DNA from: Fibrobacter sp.
GTDB taxonomy: Bacteria > Fibrobacterota > Fibrobacteria > Fibrobacterales > Fibrobacteraceae
DNA: 49,395 bases
NCBI GenBank assembly: GCA_024398955.1
Contig: JAKSIG010000020.1
Location: 1-49,395, forward strand
Reading direction: 5' to 3'
The notes under the pieces are model-generated. The model made no database searches. It was given only the letters and a program-made list of their open reading frames with translations, and had not been told where the DNA came from. Below are positions 27,601 through 37,100 of the stretch, piece by piece (the first letter of the stretch is position 1; each line of letters begins with the position of its first letter). The position numbers and the translations under genes were made by a program.

Positions 27601-27638
27601 TGCTAGACGGACCATTTTTTTTTGGTCTAGCATTTTTA
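27601..27638 (+). terminator. Hairpin with T-run upstream of the tmRNA promoter
   Basis: TGCTAGAC with a 2-base bulge then ACC pairs with GGTCTAGCA around a T-rich loop, followed by ATTTTT. It could end any transcript coming from the epimerase side. Nothing else is seen in the gene-free interval except the palindromes and the tmRNA promoter. Confidence 0.5.
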
Positions 27639-27682
27639 CAAATGCTGCGAGAAAAACGATATATGTTACGTAGGAACGAAAG

Positions 27683-27711
27683 TTTACTATATTTAGTAAC
27701 AATCCTACTAA
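27683..27711 (+). promoter_or_regulatory. Promoter of the tmRNA gene
   Basis: TTTACT (27683-27688) and TACTAA (27706-27711) are spaced by 17 bases. The inferred start at about 27717 is exactly the first base of the mature tmRNA acceptor stem. Confidence 0.6.
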
Positions 27712-27716
27712 TTACT

Positions 27717-28073
27717 GGGGGTGATCTGGTTTCGACAGGGTTACTGAAGTGTTAGTTGCAAGCCGGGGTCTCAGACGAGGGCACCCGTAAAAAAGTCTGA
27801 AAAAAAATAAGTGCTGAAGAAAACTACGCACTCGCAGCCTAATTAGCGGCTACGCCGGGCCTCGACCCACTCCCATTGGGTAGTACGTCCGGACGCAATA
27901 TGGGATAGGAACTTGTAATGCCTGGGTGCAAGTTTCGAGATTTACTAGGCTGGTCGAAGTTTGCAACCACCTTCTTGGGCGTGAACCAGACGAGATCTTA
28001 AATGCGAAGGGAAAGCTTGTAGGAATGGACAGGGATGAAATCTTGGACAGGGGTTCGACTCCCCTCACCTCCA
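27717..28073 (+). ncRNA. ssrA: Transfer-messenger RNA (tmRNA)
   Basis: This one-piece tmRNA rescues stalled ribosomes and tags their products for proteolysis. The 5' end GGGGGTGATCTGGTTTCGAC pairs with the 3' acceptor strand TCACCTCC, preceded by the T-arm loop GGTTCGACTCC. The tag frame at 27813-27842 (resume codon GCT, stop TAA) encodes AEENYALAA, ending in the usual protease-recognised ALAA. Several paired segments (pseudoknots) flank it, for example the GGGCCTCGACCC region after the tag. The 3' CCA is not encoded: after the discriminator A the genome reads CTA. A terminator follows. Confidence 0.96.
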
Positions 28074-28079
28074 CTAAGA

Positions 28080-28110
28080 AAGACCTCGCTATTAAGCGAG
28101 GTCTTTTCTT
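28080..28110 (+). terminator. Rho-independent terminator after tmRNA
   Basis: The stem AAGACCTCGCT / AGCGAGGTCTT has the loop ATTA and is followed by TTCTT. Confidence 0.85.
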
Positions 28111-28207
28111 ATAAAGTTAGCGTTGTGTTCCAAACGCAGGCTTTTCCACAAAGTGGATAAGAATTGTAAGAAACTAAAGCTTCGACAATTCTATATGTCC
28201 CGCGTTC

Positions 28208-28320
28208 AGCACGAGCGGTTTATCCGTGAACAAGAAACGCTCCGTCATAAACGGAGCGCTTCTTGTGAGAGCGAGTGCCTAACGCAAGTTCTTCTCTTGC
28301 GCTTAGCACGAGCGGTTTAT
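28208..28320. repeat. 16-bp direct repeat spanning the purC stop and its 3' flank
   Basis: AGCACGAGCGGTTTAT occurs at 28208-28223 and again at 28305-28320, where it contains the purC stop codon (TAA on the - strand). Between the copies lie two hairpins: the terminator at 28231-28265 and an imperfect 14-bp stem at about 28275-28309. There is no gene between tmRNA and purC. Confidence 0.75.
28229..28265 (-). terminator. Terminator-like hairpin after purC
   Basis: On the - strand the stem CAAGAAGCGCTCCGT / ACGGAGCG(T)TTCTTG has a 5-base loop. It lies about 50 bases past the purC stop. The T-tract is short (TTTCTTG), so termination may be inefficient. Confidence 0.6.
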
Positions 28321-29201
28321 AATTCAGGCTGCTTGCCGGTAAGGCGAACGAAAATCTCGATGTACTTGTCGAGAGTGTTCTTCACTACGTCGGCAGGAAT
28401 TTCGGGACCCGGATAGCACTTGCCCCAGTCGAGAGTTTCGAGCCAGTCACGGATGTACTGCTTGTCGAAGCTTTCCTGGTTCTTGCCAACCTGGTACTTG
28501 TCTGCAGGCCAGTAGCGGCTGGAGTCCGGAGTGAGAACTTCGTCGATAAGAACGGTTTCGCCGTCGATTTCACCGAATTCAAACTTGGTGTCGGCCAGGA
28601 TGATGCCCTTGGAAGCGGCGTAGTCGCGAGCCTTGGTGTAGATGTCGAGAGACATGTTCTTCAGGTCGGTTGCAACCTTTTCGCCAACGATGTCGAAGGT
28701 CTGTTCGAAGCTGATGTTTTCGTCGTGGCCTACATCCGGCTTGGTGCTGGGAGTGTAGAGGGCGTTTTCAAGCTTGTCGCAGAGCTGCAGGTTGGAGGGG
28801 AGCACATGACCGCAAATGCGACCAGTCTTCTGGTAATCCTTCCAGCCGGAACCCACGATGTAGCCGCGGACGATGCATTCCACGGAATGACGGTGAGCCT
28901 TCTTTACGATCATGGAGCGGCCGCGGAGATAGTCGGCGTGCTTCTTCAGCACTTCGGGATATTCATCCACGTTGGCGGTGATCAGGTGGTTCTTCATGCC
29001 AAGCTGCTTGAACCAGAACAGAGAGAGCTGGTTCAGGATCTTGCCCTTACCCGGAATGGGGGTGGGGAGAACCACGTCAAAGGCGGAAAGACGGTCGGAA
29101 GCGACCATCAGGAAGCTGTCGCCCAGGTCGTACATGTCACGTACCTTACCCTGGTGGAACAGCGGGACTTCAGTAATCGGGGTTTCGAATTTTAAGCTCA
29201 T
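28317..29201 (-). CDS. purC: SAICAR synthase (phosphoribosylaminoimidazole-succinocarboxamide synthase)
   Basis: The 294-residue enzyme joins aspartate to CAIR in de novo purine synthesis. Motifs are clear: FHQGKVRDMYDLGD, VASDRLSAFDVVLP, IPGKGKILNQLSLFW, SVECIVRGYIVGSGWKDY, ADTKFEFGEIDG and LIDEVLTPDSSRYWP. The length fits the longer SAICAR synthase form. ATG 29201 is preceded on the - strand by TTTGGAGTACT, a good ribosome site. No other purine gene is adjacent. The 216 bases upstream hold no gene; its promoter and that of the divergent exported protein must lie there. Confidence 0.97.
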   Translation of the reverse strand: MSLKFETPITEVPLFHQGKVRDMYDLGDSFLMVASDRLSAFDVVLPTPIPGKGKILNQLSLFWFKQLGMKNHLITANVDEYPEVLKKHADYLRGRSMIVKKAHRHSVECIVRGYIVGSGWKDYQKTGRICGHVLPSNLQLCDKLENALYTPSTKPDVGHDENISFEQTFDIVGEKVATDLKNMSLDIYTKARDYAASKGIILADTKFEFGEIDGETVLIDEVLTPDSSRYWPADKYQVGKNQESFDKQYIRDWLETLDWGKCYPGPEIPADVVKNTLDKYIEIFVRLTGKQPEL

Positions 29202-29418
29202 AGTACTCCAAATTTAGCAATTACAAAGTTTCGTGGCTACTGATTTGTAGCTTACGGAGGAAACTGTTTAAGGTGAAGAACGTTCTTCCTTTGGCGGTCT
29301 GCCAGGAATTATCATCCGTTTTTACATATAAATAGTGTTAACTTATTGACTGTCAAAAAAATAGAAAGTTAAATCTTTCAACACCAATGTTGAATCGCAA
29401 CTTTGTATATTATGCTCC

Positions 29419-30009
29419 ATGAAACTTATAAAGATTGCTTTATTTTCCCTGCTGTCCGTCTCTTTGGTTTTCGCCCAGAATACTTCGGTGAAGTCTGCTC
29501 CTGCAAACCCCAAAAGCTCCGCTCCGGCTTCCGCGGCGAAGATGCCTGCTTTTGAGGTGACCGAAGAGGACATGGCCATGATCAGAATGCTTCTGGCCAA
29601 CGACATGTTCAAGAATTCCTTTACGGAACAGTGTGCTGTTGAGTCTTCTGTATTGTTAGGTGCAGAACAGGCTGCAAAGTCCTGCAATTGTGCTTATGAC
29701 CGACTAATCAAGAATGACAAGTTGCTTTATGCCCTGGCCACCACCGATAACGATGATGGCTTTGACAAGTGGGGCTACGAAGTCATCGAGCCTTGCTTGC
29801 CAGAAAAGTTTACCGAGTCCATGGGCAAGGCTTTTGTAAAGCAGTGTGTTGCGGAAAGTGGCGAAAGTGCTCGAAGCGTCTGCGAATGTACCTATAAGGC
29901 TATTTCAAAAAAGTACACAGTGAAGTCCTTGCTTAAGGCGTCGTTCGAGAGTCCCGAAAAGATGCAGATGGAACTGATTACAATGGCAGGTCAGTGCGCC
30001 TTGCAATAA
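29419..30009 (+). CDS. Exported Cys-rich protein, family unknown
   Basis: The 196-residue product has a signal peptide (IKIALFSLLSVSLVFA, cleavage before QN) and a short Ser/Ala/Pro linker to about residue 42. It then has a helical domain with two similar halves, each with spaced Cys residues (QCAVESSV...SCNCAYD at about 74-97 and QCVAESGESARSVCECTYK at about 140-160). The repeat of 'QC-AES...C-C-Y' suggests an internal duplication held by disulfides in the periplasm. No family is recognised. A SIMPL-domain gene follows 51 bases later on the same strand. Confidence 0.65.
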   Translation: MKLIKIALFSLLSVSLVFAQNTSVKSAPANPKSSAPASAAKMPAFEVTEEDMAMIRMLLANDMFKNSFTEQCAVESSVLLGAEQAAKSCNCAYDRLIKNDKLLYALATTDNDDGFDKWGYEVIEPCLPEKFTESMGKAFVKQCVAESGESARSVCECTYKAISKKYTVKSLLKASFESPEKMQMELITMAGQCALQ

Positions 30010-30060
30010 TTAAAAAATGCGATAGGTTACTGCAGTTTTTTATAAATAAAGGAAACGTTT

Positions 30061-30846
30061 ATGTCTCAAAAAATTTCATATTTCGTGATTGTAGTTTTGG
30101 CGGCAATTTGCATTTTCGTTTTACATGAAAAGTCTGGTTCCAATCAATATGTTGCGTCGCAGAATGGTTCTGTGGCTGGTGCCGCATTTTCAACGCCGTC
30201 TATCGAAGTGAACGCTTCGGAATCCAGGAAGTTCCTTGCTAATGAATTTATCGTAAACGCTTCCATTCAGATGGTAAATAAGGATAAGGATCTTTTGTTC
30301 CGCCAGATGGATGAACGTCGCAAGAAAATCTTTGCCATAGCCAAGGAACTTGATATTCCTGAAATGAATGTTCAGCAGAACAGCATTGAACTTCGTAAAG
30401 ACTGGTCTTATAAGGATGGCGTTCGCGAATTTGTTCAGTACGAAGGAAGCCAGCGCTTCTTTGTTACTGTAGATGACAAGCAGAGTGCCGCGAATCTTGT
30501 GGAAGCCCTTTCTATAGAAACCGATGTTGATGTTGGCCGTACAACTGCAACTCTCAAGAATACAGATTCCCTGCAACAGTCCATTGTAAACGCTGCCGGC
30601 AAGAAGGCAATGGAAAAGGCTTCCATGTATGCAGGAAGCGTTGGAGCCAAGCTGGGTAAGATTTTGAATATCGGGACTGGTTATGGAGATGGCATCGTGG
30701 TGAATGAGGCTGCCGATGTGATGATGCTCCGCAATGGTCCCATGATGAAGGGGGCCGGACTGAACCGCTCTGCCGATATGAATACCATTGCGGACTCCGT
30801 AACCCTTTCTGCAGAAATCCGCCTGGTAGTGGAAATCAAGCAATAA
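30061..30846 (+). CDS. SIMPL-domain (DUF541) envelope protein
   Basis: The 261-residue product has an N-terminal hydrophobic helix (YFVIVVLAAICIFVL) acting as anchor or signal. A SIMPL domain covers about residues 55-258: FIVNASIQMVNKDKDLLFRQ, AIAKELDIPEMNVQQNSI, YEGSQRFFVTVDD, VDVGRTTATLKNTD, AAGKKAMEKASMYAGSVGAKLG and a last strand SVTLSAEIRLVVEIK. E. coli YggE is the known relative, linked to oxidative-stress relief; the biochemical role is unknown. It has a ribosome site AAAGGAAACG and probably forms a unit with its neighbours. Confidence 0.85.
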   Translation: MSQKISYFVIVVLAAICIFVLHEKSGSNQYVASQNGSVAGAAFSTPSIEVNASESRKFLANEFIVNASIQMVNKDKDLLFRQMDERRKKIFAIAKELDIPEMNVQQNSIELRKDWSYKDGVREFVQYEGSQRFFVTVDDKQSAANLVEALSIETDVDVGRTTATLKNTDSLQQSIVNAAGKKAMEKASMYAGSVGAKLGKILNIGTGYGDGIVVNEAADVMMLRNGPMMKGAGLNRSADMNTIADSVTLSAEIRLVVEIKQ

Positions 30847-30880
30847 ACTATATTTGCTTTCGAAAAAATAAGGAACGAAT

Positions 30881-31441
30881 ATGGCTGAAAAATATAAGAT
30901 GCAAATGAACTTGACCTCCCGTCTGGATAAGTATTCCCTGAAGCTGCAGCAGTTGATGGTCAAGTCCAAGTTTACCCTAAAGGCGATGGAATATGGCGCT
31001 ACTCACACCATGCTCCGCGATCTCATTAAGTATGGCGTGGAACTGGATGGCGTGTTCAACAGCATTGGCGATTTCTGTTTTTCCAAGACCACTCTTCCTC
31101 TGGAAGAATATGCCCTGGACATGATCGTTCAGTTTGATGCTGTAAGCCTGAACGCCCGCCTGATGAGCGTCAGCATCTCCAGCAAGCGAGTCAAGGACGG
31201 CAATACCGAAACTGAATACTCCTTCAACTTCGAAAAGGATGCTGACAAGGATGACTTCGACCTTGTGATTCCCTACTTCAAGGTGAAGGAACCTGATGAT
31301 GAACAGGACGACCCCAACAAGGTTGAAATGGGAAGCCTCCAGGATGCGCTTTCTGAATTGGAAGGCGGTGGAAAGGGTAAGTTCAAGCGCAAGAAGAAGC
31401 GCCCCTTCATCTATTACGATACCTACTTCACCATCGAATAA
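30881..31441 (+). CDS. Cytosolic protein of unknown family
   Basis: The 186-residue protein has no signal peptide or membrane segment. The first 80 residues are amphipathic helices (LDKYSLKLQQLMVKS, THTMLRDLIKYGV), followed by strands (LDMIVQFDAVSLNARLMSVSI) and an acidic stretch (EPDDEQDDPNKVE). A basic patch (GGGKGKFKRKKKRPF) then leads to a C-terminal strand. The charge pattern could suit nucleic-acid or protein binding, but no family is recognised. AAGGAACG precedes ATG 30881. A strong terminator follows at 31443. Confidence 0.6.
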   Translation: MAEKYKMQMNLTSRLDKYSLKLQQLMVKSKFTLKAMEYGATHTMLRDLIKYGVELDGVFNSIGDFCFSKTTLPLEEYALDMIVQFDAVSLNARLMSVSISSKRVKDGNTETEYSFNFEKDADKDDFDLVIPYFKVKEPDDEQDDPNKVEMGSLQDALSELEGGGKGKFKRKKKRPFIYYDTYFTIE

Positions 31442-31442
31442 A

Positions 31443-31485
31443 ATTTGAAAAAGCTCCGCAAAGACGCGGGGCTTTTTTCAAATTG
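31443..31485. terminator. Bidirectional terminator between convergent genes
   Basis: The stem AATTTGAAAAAGC(T)CCGC / GCGGGGCTTTTTTCAAATT has A- and T-rich outer arms. It serves the + strand gene ending at 31441 and the - strand FISUMP gene ending at 31497. Confidence 0.85.
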
Positions 31486-31496
31486 CGGACTGCATC

Positions 31497-33902
31497 CTAT
31501 TTGTTCTTAATGCAGCGAATGGAAGCTCCGTATGTATTGCTTCGAGAAAGTACACCTGCAGTTGTTGCATTGCTGAATGTCAAAACCTTTGCGTTTGATC
31601 GGTCGTGTTTGGTTGATGTCCAAAAGTAGGAGAACTTTCCTTCATAGTTTAAATCGTCAGCTCTTTGGGATAAACCGATGGGGAGAACCGAGAATCCGTA
31701 TTCATCGGTGCCATTGCCGTAGTAGTTGGCTTCTGTCCAACCTGTTGTTGATTTTAAGGAACGGCATGTTTCGAAACTTTTCATACAGTTGGCGTTCTGT
31801 AGCAGAAGTTCTGCTTCTTCCATTGAAGGCAGGTGCCACCCGTCGGGGCAGATTCCTTGCACAATGGTTTCGTCACCGGTCAAATTCGTTGAATCGATGG
31901 CGACCGCCCATGAGTAGAATCTTCCGCCTACGTCGCAATGGGCGGGCTCATTCCCGGGACACCAGGAGTTGTGTTCTGTCATGGAGGCTTCGTCGTAGTA
32001 GTTCAAGTTCTCGGCCATCCAGGTTTGAGAGTCGCCTTCGCCAATAGTGACAGTCTTATAAATTTTCCCGTCGCGGGGGTCTTTCAGGGATCCGTAATTG
32101 ATCTTGGAATTCATTCGGGATTCCTTTGGTACATCCCAGCTCCAGATGTCCCATGCGGCTTCGCCCACTGGATTCATAATGCAGCGAACAGAAGCGCCTC
32201 CATTCGTCTTTGAAAGTGAACTTCTAGGGGCGTATTCATGGTCAAATTGGAAGAATCTCGTTTCGCCAGCGTTTTCGCTATGCTCGTATGCACTCCAGAA
32301 ATGGGAGCCTCTGCCAGCATCCATGAACCAGCCTTGTTGATAATGGCCAACAGGTAATACTGAAAATCCATAAACATCAAGACCGTTTCTCTGCTTGTAC
32401 CATCCCGTTGCAGACTTGAGTTTTAACCCTCCATTTTGTTTCCCTTCGTTTTCGATGATTAAGAAAAGTTTTTCCCAGTCGGAGTAACTAGGAATACGCC
32501 ATCCATCAGGACATATTCCTTTTAAGGGAAAGGGTAAACCGCACTTCTTAATTCCGTTACCGCAAGTAATGGGCTTGTCTCTGTTTGCAAGTGCTGCAGA
32601 ATCAACGGCAGCAGACCAACCATAGAGTCTACCTGCTAGTTCACAATTCTTTTCTTCGTTGTCAAAGCACCAGGAATGTTTCTTTAGGATGGGCATTTTA
32701 TCTTCGTCATAGTAATTCAGGTTCTCTGCCATCCAAGTTTGTTTCATTGTGCCTTCGCCGATTTCAATGGTGCGGTACTTCTTGCCGTCGCGGGAGTCTG
32801 TCAAAGTCCCGTAATTAAAGGATTTATTGATGTAGTCATCCTTAGAATCGTCCCAACTCCATTCCTTTATCTGTACAGGGACTGGCGTTGTAGAGAATGT
32901 AGCGGCGTCGGTTACGCAACGGACGGAAAATAACTCGATTTTTTCAAGATAATCCATGATGCCATTGTCCTTTTCGGATACAAAGCGTGCCGCGTAGGCT
33001 TGAGAGGGGCTGATGTTGTAAGGAGTGCTGGTCCAGAAATCGGTGCGACTTCCCACTTCGCCGAAGGCTAGACCTAAACCAGGAATGTTGATGGCGCTTC
33101 CTGCAGGCAAGGCAGAAAAGCCGAATTCATCAGTTCCATTTCCTTTGTTGTTCCAGCCGGAGGTGGCCTTCAATACTTTGCCGGCAATCGCTTTTCCGCC
33201 AACAGCTGTGTATAGGATTTCCCATTCTTCCTTGCTAGGCAAGTGCCATCCATTGGGGCAAACACCTTGAATTTTTTCGGGCATGTCGCATGCAATGTTT
33301 GAACCACACTTGATCGAAGTACTTTGGGTTAATGCAGCAGAATCAATGGCCATGCTCCATGTATACAGCGCTCCCGCCACGTTGCAGTACTCCTGTTTAC
33401 GAGACCAGCAAATACCGCCGTTATCCGTATAGTTTAAGTTTTCTGCCATCCAAAGTTGTGCATCAGATCCCGATCCAATGGTAACGTACTTATAAGTCTT
33501 GAAATCGCGGCCATCTGTAAATGTACCGTACTTGATATTCTTATTGAGACGTTTTTCCTTGGAAACGTCCCAACTCCAACCAGCCGAAATCTCGGTATCA
33601 AGAGAATCCTTGTTTTCTGAGAAATCGCTGGATGAACTATCGCTATTTGTATCAAGAACATTAGAATCACTTGATGCTACATCGGATTCATTGCTGCTAG
33701 AAACGGCTGTACTATCTACGGTGCTTGAAGAAGACTGTTTTGCCGAAGACAAAGCATCATCCGCCTTGTCACTACTACTAACTTCTGCAATTGAAGAAAT
33801 TTCCACATTGTCAACAACATCAGAAGATGATCCCGAATCGCCTCCACAAGCAGTAAAAATGCCAAGACCTAATAAAGCAAAACCAGAGAAAATCTTTTTC
33901 AT
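31497..33902 (-). CDS. FISUMP-domain lipoprotein with three domains
   Basis: The 801-residue surface lipoprotein (lipobox GIFTACGGD) has a Ser/Asp-rich linker to about residue 105, then three FISUMP (TIGR02145) domains at about 108-345, 352-580 and 588-800. Each begins with a (G/E/I)WSWD(V/D) lead and a TYKYVTIG- or TIEIGEG-type strand. Each then carries WMAENLNY, a Cys pair, GRLYGWS-like, CP(N/D)GW(H/R)(L/I)PS, GFS(A/V)LP(A/V)G, FW(T/S)S or FWSA, and the closing (F/A)S(V/I)RC(V/I). ATG 33902 follows GAGGGTTATT. The three domains differ most around the GFSxLPxG to FWxS part, the region that is variable in lectin-fold diversified proteins. Function unknown; surface binding is the likely role. 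Confidence 0.88.
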   Translation of the reverse strand: MKKIFSGFALLGLGIFTACGGDSGSSSDVVDNVEISSIAEVSSSDKADDALSSAKQSSSSTVDSTAVSSSNESDVASSDSNVLDTNSDSSSSDFSENKDSLDTEISAGWSWDVSKEKRLNKNIKYGTFTDGRDFKTYKYVTIGSGSDAQLWMAENLNYTDNGGICWSRKQEYCNVAGALYTWSMAIDSAALTQSTSIKCGSNIACDMPEKIQGVCPNGWHLPSKEEWEILYTAVGGKAIAGKVLKATSGWNNKGNGTDEFGFSALPAGSAINIPGLGLAFGEVGSRTDFWTSTPYNISPSQAYAARFVSEKDNGIMDYLEKIELFSVRCVTDAATFSTTPVPVQIKEWSWDDSKDDYINKSFNYGTLTDSRDGKKYRTIEIGEGTMKQTWMAENLNYYDEDKMPILKKHSWCFDNEEKNCELAGRLYGWSAAVDSAALANRDKPITCGNGIKKCGLPFPLKGICPDGWRIPSYSDWEKLFLIIENEGKQNGGLKLKSATGWYKQRNGLDVYGFSVLPVGHYQQGWFMDAGRGSHFWSAYEHSENAGETRFFQFDHEYAPRSSLSKTNGGASVRCIMNPVGEAAWDIWSWDVPKESRMNSKINYGSLKDPRDGKIYKTVTIGEGDSQTWMAENLNYYDEASMTEHNSWCPGNEPAHCDVGGRFYSWAVAIDSTNLTGDETIVQGICPDGWHLPSMEEAELLLQNANCMKSFETCRSLKSTTGWTEANYYGNGTDEYGFSVLPIGLSQRADDLNYEGKFSYFWTSTKHDRSNAKVLTFSNATTAGVLSRSNTYGASIRCIKNK

Positions 33903-33942
33903 AATAACCCTCGAGAACAAAGTAGAAAAAGATTGCCTTAAG

Positions 33943-33974
33943 CAAAAAGAAGCGCCTGCAACCAGACGCTTCTT
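33943..33974 (-). terminator. Terminator-like hairpin upstream of the FISUMP gene
   Basis: On the - strand the 12-bp stem AAGAAGCGTCTG / CAGGCGCTTCTT is followed by TTTGC. It lies about 200 bases past the GH116 stop, beyond the structured element at 34020, and would keep GH116 transcription out of the FISUMP gene. Confidence 0.65.
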
Positions 33975-34019
33975 GATGTTTGTAGAAAAAACGGCATGTA
34001 TAAGTAATTGTAAAGGGGA

Positions 34020-34165
34020 ACGAGGTGAGTCGCTAAGCGGACAATAAAGGAGCGAAGCGACGTCCTGGCACGTCGTGCCAGCTCTTCGCCTCGGTCATAC
34101 AAGCAAGAAAACTTGCTTGTGCGACCCTCGGCTTGCGTCGCTGTGTCCGCGTGCGAGCTTACCTC
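34020..34165. other. Structured intergenic element, about 145 bases
   Basis: Nested pairing fills the space after GH116. The outer arms are CGAGGT...GCGGACA (34020-34043) and TGTCCGC...ACCTCG (34143-34165). An inner pair is GCGACG / CGTCGC. Two perfect hairpins lie inside: CTGGCACG T CGTGCCAG (about 34063-34082) and ACAAGCAAG AAAA CTTGCTTGT (about 34100-34121). No reading frame is convincing. It could be an RNA with a multi-branched fold, or a decayed palindromic repeat. Confidence 0.5.
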
Positions 34166-34177
34166 GTGGACCGAAAC

Positions 34178-37100
34178 TTACTTATACAATAAAGCGAACA
34201 CCATGCCAGGGCGGAAGTACTTACCAGCGGTATACTTCAGCGCAGTGCTGTGCATCAGAGTGAACAGCTTTTCTGCATCGACCTTGGCGTCCTTGGCAAT
34301 AGCGCCGTAAGCCTTGGTGAAGGCTGCCACGTTGCGGGGCAGCTTCGGGCTAATGCGGCTATCTGCAAGGAGAGCGCCCTTGGAAAGCAAAGCCTTGTGC
34401 ATCTTGTCGGCGGCAGCCTGGCTGAGACCGAAGGCGGAAACCAGAGCGGCTGCGTGCAGGCGGCAAGAACCGTTGAAACCTTCCGGTGCAGCGAAGGGAA
34501 CCTTTGCTTCATCGTAGAGGTTACGGGTCATGGAGTCACCGAGATCAGCAGCTTCCTTCACGAGACCGTGCATCATGCAAGCGGTCATGACGCTGTACTG
34601 AATACCAATCCAAACGTCGTGAGCCTGGAAGTTGAATTCATCCAGCGGGGAACCGTCCTTGTGAACGAGGTTTGCTGCACCAATCAGCGGGCTGTTTGCC
34701 TTGTAGTTGGTGTTGAAGACCTTCAGCAAGTTCTTCTTGGCCTTGGCTTCGTCGCAGATGGGCTTCAGGCCCAGCATGCGGAGGTAAGTGTCTGCCAGCA
34801 GAGTGTCGACGAACACGTCGTCGCAGTCGTTGGTCACCTTTGCAGACCAGGAAGCGGTGAAGGCGTCCTTGCACTGTGCGGTGATCCATGCCTTCTTCAG
34901 GCCGCGGAGTTCAGACTTGGAAAGTTCAACATCGGACGGAATTTCGCCGGAGTTGAGCCAAGCGTTGATGGCGGCAATGCCGGCCTTCGGGCATTCCGGA
35001 AGTTCGATGGATTCCTTCACGGCTTCGCGGAGGGCAGTGTACTTTTCAACGTTCACGTCCTTCATTTCCATGGGGGTTACGAAGAAGTGGTAGTAACCTT
35101 CATTTTCGTCCCACAGAGCTTCGTCGAATTCCTTGTTAGCGGCAACAGACTTTTCGTTCCACTTGGCAGCCTGATTCTTGTCGCCCAGGAGTTCAGCAAT
35201 CTTTGCTGCTGCGCGGAGGCCAGCAATCCAGAGAGAACCGCAGTAAACGGAAATACCGTGAGAGCTGAGGTTGTCGAAGGTATCGTCGGTACCGTGGGTC
35301 AGCGGGAAGTTTTCGCCTTCGTTGACCATCTTTTCCAGATATTCCATGGCGGCATAGACTGCGTCCTTGCATTCCTTCAGAACATCGAGGTTCTTGGTGG
35401 TCACGTAGTGGCGGAGAACCATCAAAACGTACTTGGGAGCAAGATCCTTCCATTCCTTCACGTTGTGCCAGTCGTAGGCATCCGGTTCTGCATCGAAGGG
35501 GCTACCCAGGTCGTGAATCACGGCGCCGCGAACAGCGCGGGGGCCTTCCAGCTTCGGATCCGGAAGATCAGCAAAGGGCAGGTTCACGTATTCGTGATGG
35601 CGGCGGCGGTTTTCGTTAATGGCGAGGATGGCGTCACCGAAACGCTTCATCACAACACCGTCCAGACGGGGCATCAGAGCCAGCAGGCTGAAGCTGCCGT
35701 AGAAGTAAACGTCCAGGGAGTTGAAGAAGGGATAGTCTGCGCATTCACGAACCAGGAAGCGGTCTTCCTTGTCCCACACGGTTGCTTCGGCAAGGAAGCT
35801 CAAGGTATTGATAGCGAGGCTCTTGAATTCCACCTGCTTCTTTGCTTCCTTGTAGATCTTTGCAACCTTGGCCTTGGGAACCAATGCTTCGAATGCCTTG
35901 AGGCGAGCGTCCATGGTCTTGTCTGCTGCCAGAGCTTCGTCCAGGATTGCGCCAACGCGGCCGTATGCTTCGGGGTAGAAGGCGGTGTACTTCTTCTGGC
36001 TGGTGAGCTTCACAAGCTTGATTTCCGGGAAGTCCAGAACAGTGTTGAACTGGAAGGAAACCTTCTGCTTCGGCTTGAGAACGACGGTCACTGCGATGGC
36101 ACCGGCGATAGTTTCGCGGCCGCTGTAGACGTTCTTCACGAAAATGTTGTTGACGCGACCGCTCTGGAGGGCTGCCTTCACGGTAGCTGCGGCGTCGTCC
36201 TGGTAGAACATGGGCTTCACGGAAACGTTCAGGTTGTCCTTCTTGTTCCATGCAACGGAAATGCCCATGCAGCCGTTAAAGTCAGAAGCGGGCTGCTGTT
36301 CTTCGTTGTAGAATTCAATACCGCGGACTTCGCGGCCGTCGGCAGCTTCCATGCTGAAGCTTACTGCCTTGGGATTCTTGGCCATGGGAACCAGAACGAA
36401 GCTGGAGTCCTGCACGCCCTGACGGTCCTTACGGGCGTAGTAGCCGCAGAGGCTGTCCTGAACCTGGACGATGGTCACTTCGCGGGTTTCCTTGGTGGTG
36501 TTTTCCAAGGTGAATACGGTCGCGTTTACCGGCAAGCTGGAGAGGCGTTCGTCACCCGGAGTCACATAGCTGGACTGGGTCTTAGTAATCTGAACGCCCT
36601 TGCCTTCGTACTTGGTTTCGGCAACGGGGTAGAGGGCGGTGTACTGCATCTTGGCAGCGTCGTAGCCTTCCTGGCCCAGGAAAGTCTTGTCGTCTGCCCA
36701 TGCGGCGGTCAGGGCGCCCTGGCGAGCAATCTTTTCACCAACCACGCCGTCGAAGAAATCGATAACCACTGCACGGTTCACTTCTTCAACCTTAGCACCC
36801 TTCTTGGCGAGGAGAGCTGCGGTGCGGTCGCTCCACTGGATGTGCCAGCGTTCGAATGCGGCCATGTTGTTCTTCAGGAATTCCTTGTCGGAAAGAATCT
36901 TGTTCAGCTTAGCTTCGGCCTTCTTCTGGTCGGTTTCGGTGAAGAGGGCGGCGCCCTTGACGTCCACCAGCTTGAACTTGCCCAGGTAGGTGGTGAATGC
37001 TGCAAAGTTGTAAATAACCAGCTGAGCCTTGTCGCTGATCACTGCTTCGCGGAAGAAGAAGTTGTTGAAGCGAAGGTCGGAAGCCTTTTCGGTGCGAACC

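Noticed and set aside
27472..27702. Possible 76-residue gene on the - strand upstream of tmRNA
   Set aside because: It runs through the palindromes, the hairpin and the tmRNA promoter, has no ribosome site and no recognisable sequence.
28123..28416. Possible 97-residue gene between tmRNA and purC
   Set aside because: It covers the purC terminator and runs antisense into purC; its composition is not coding-like.
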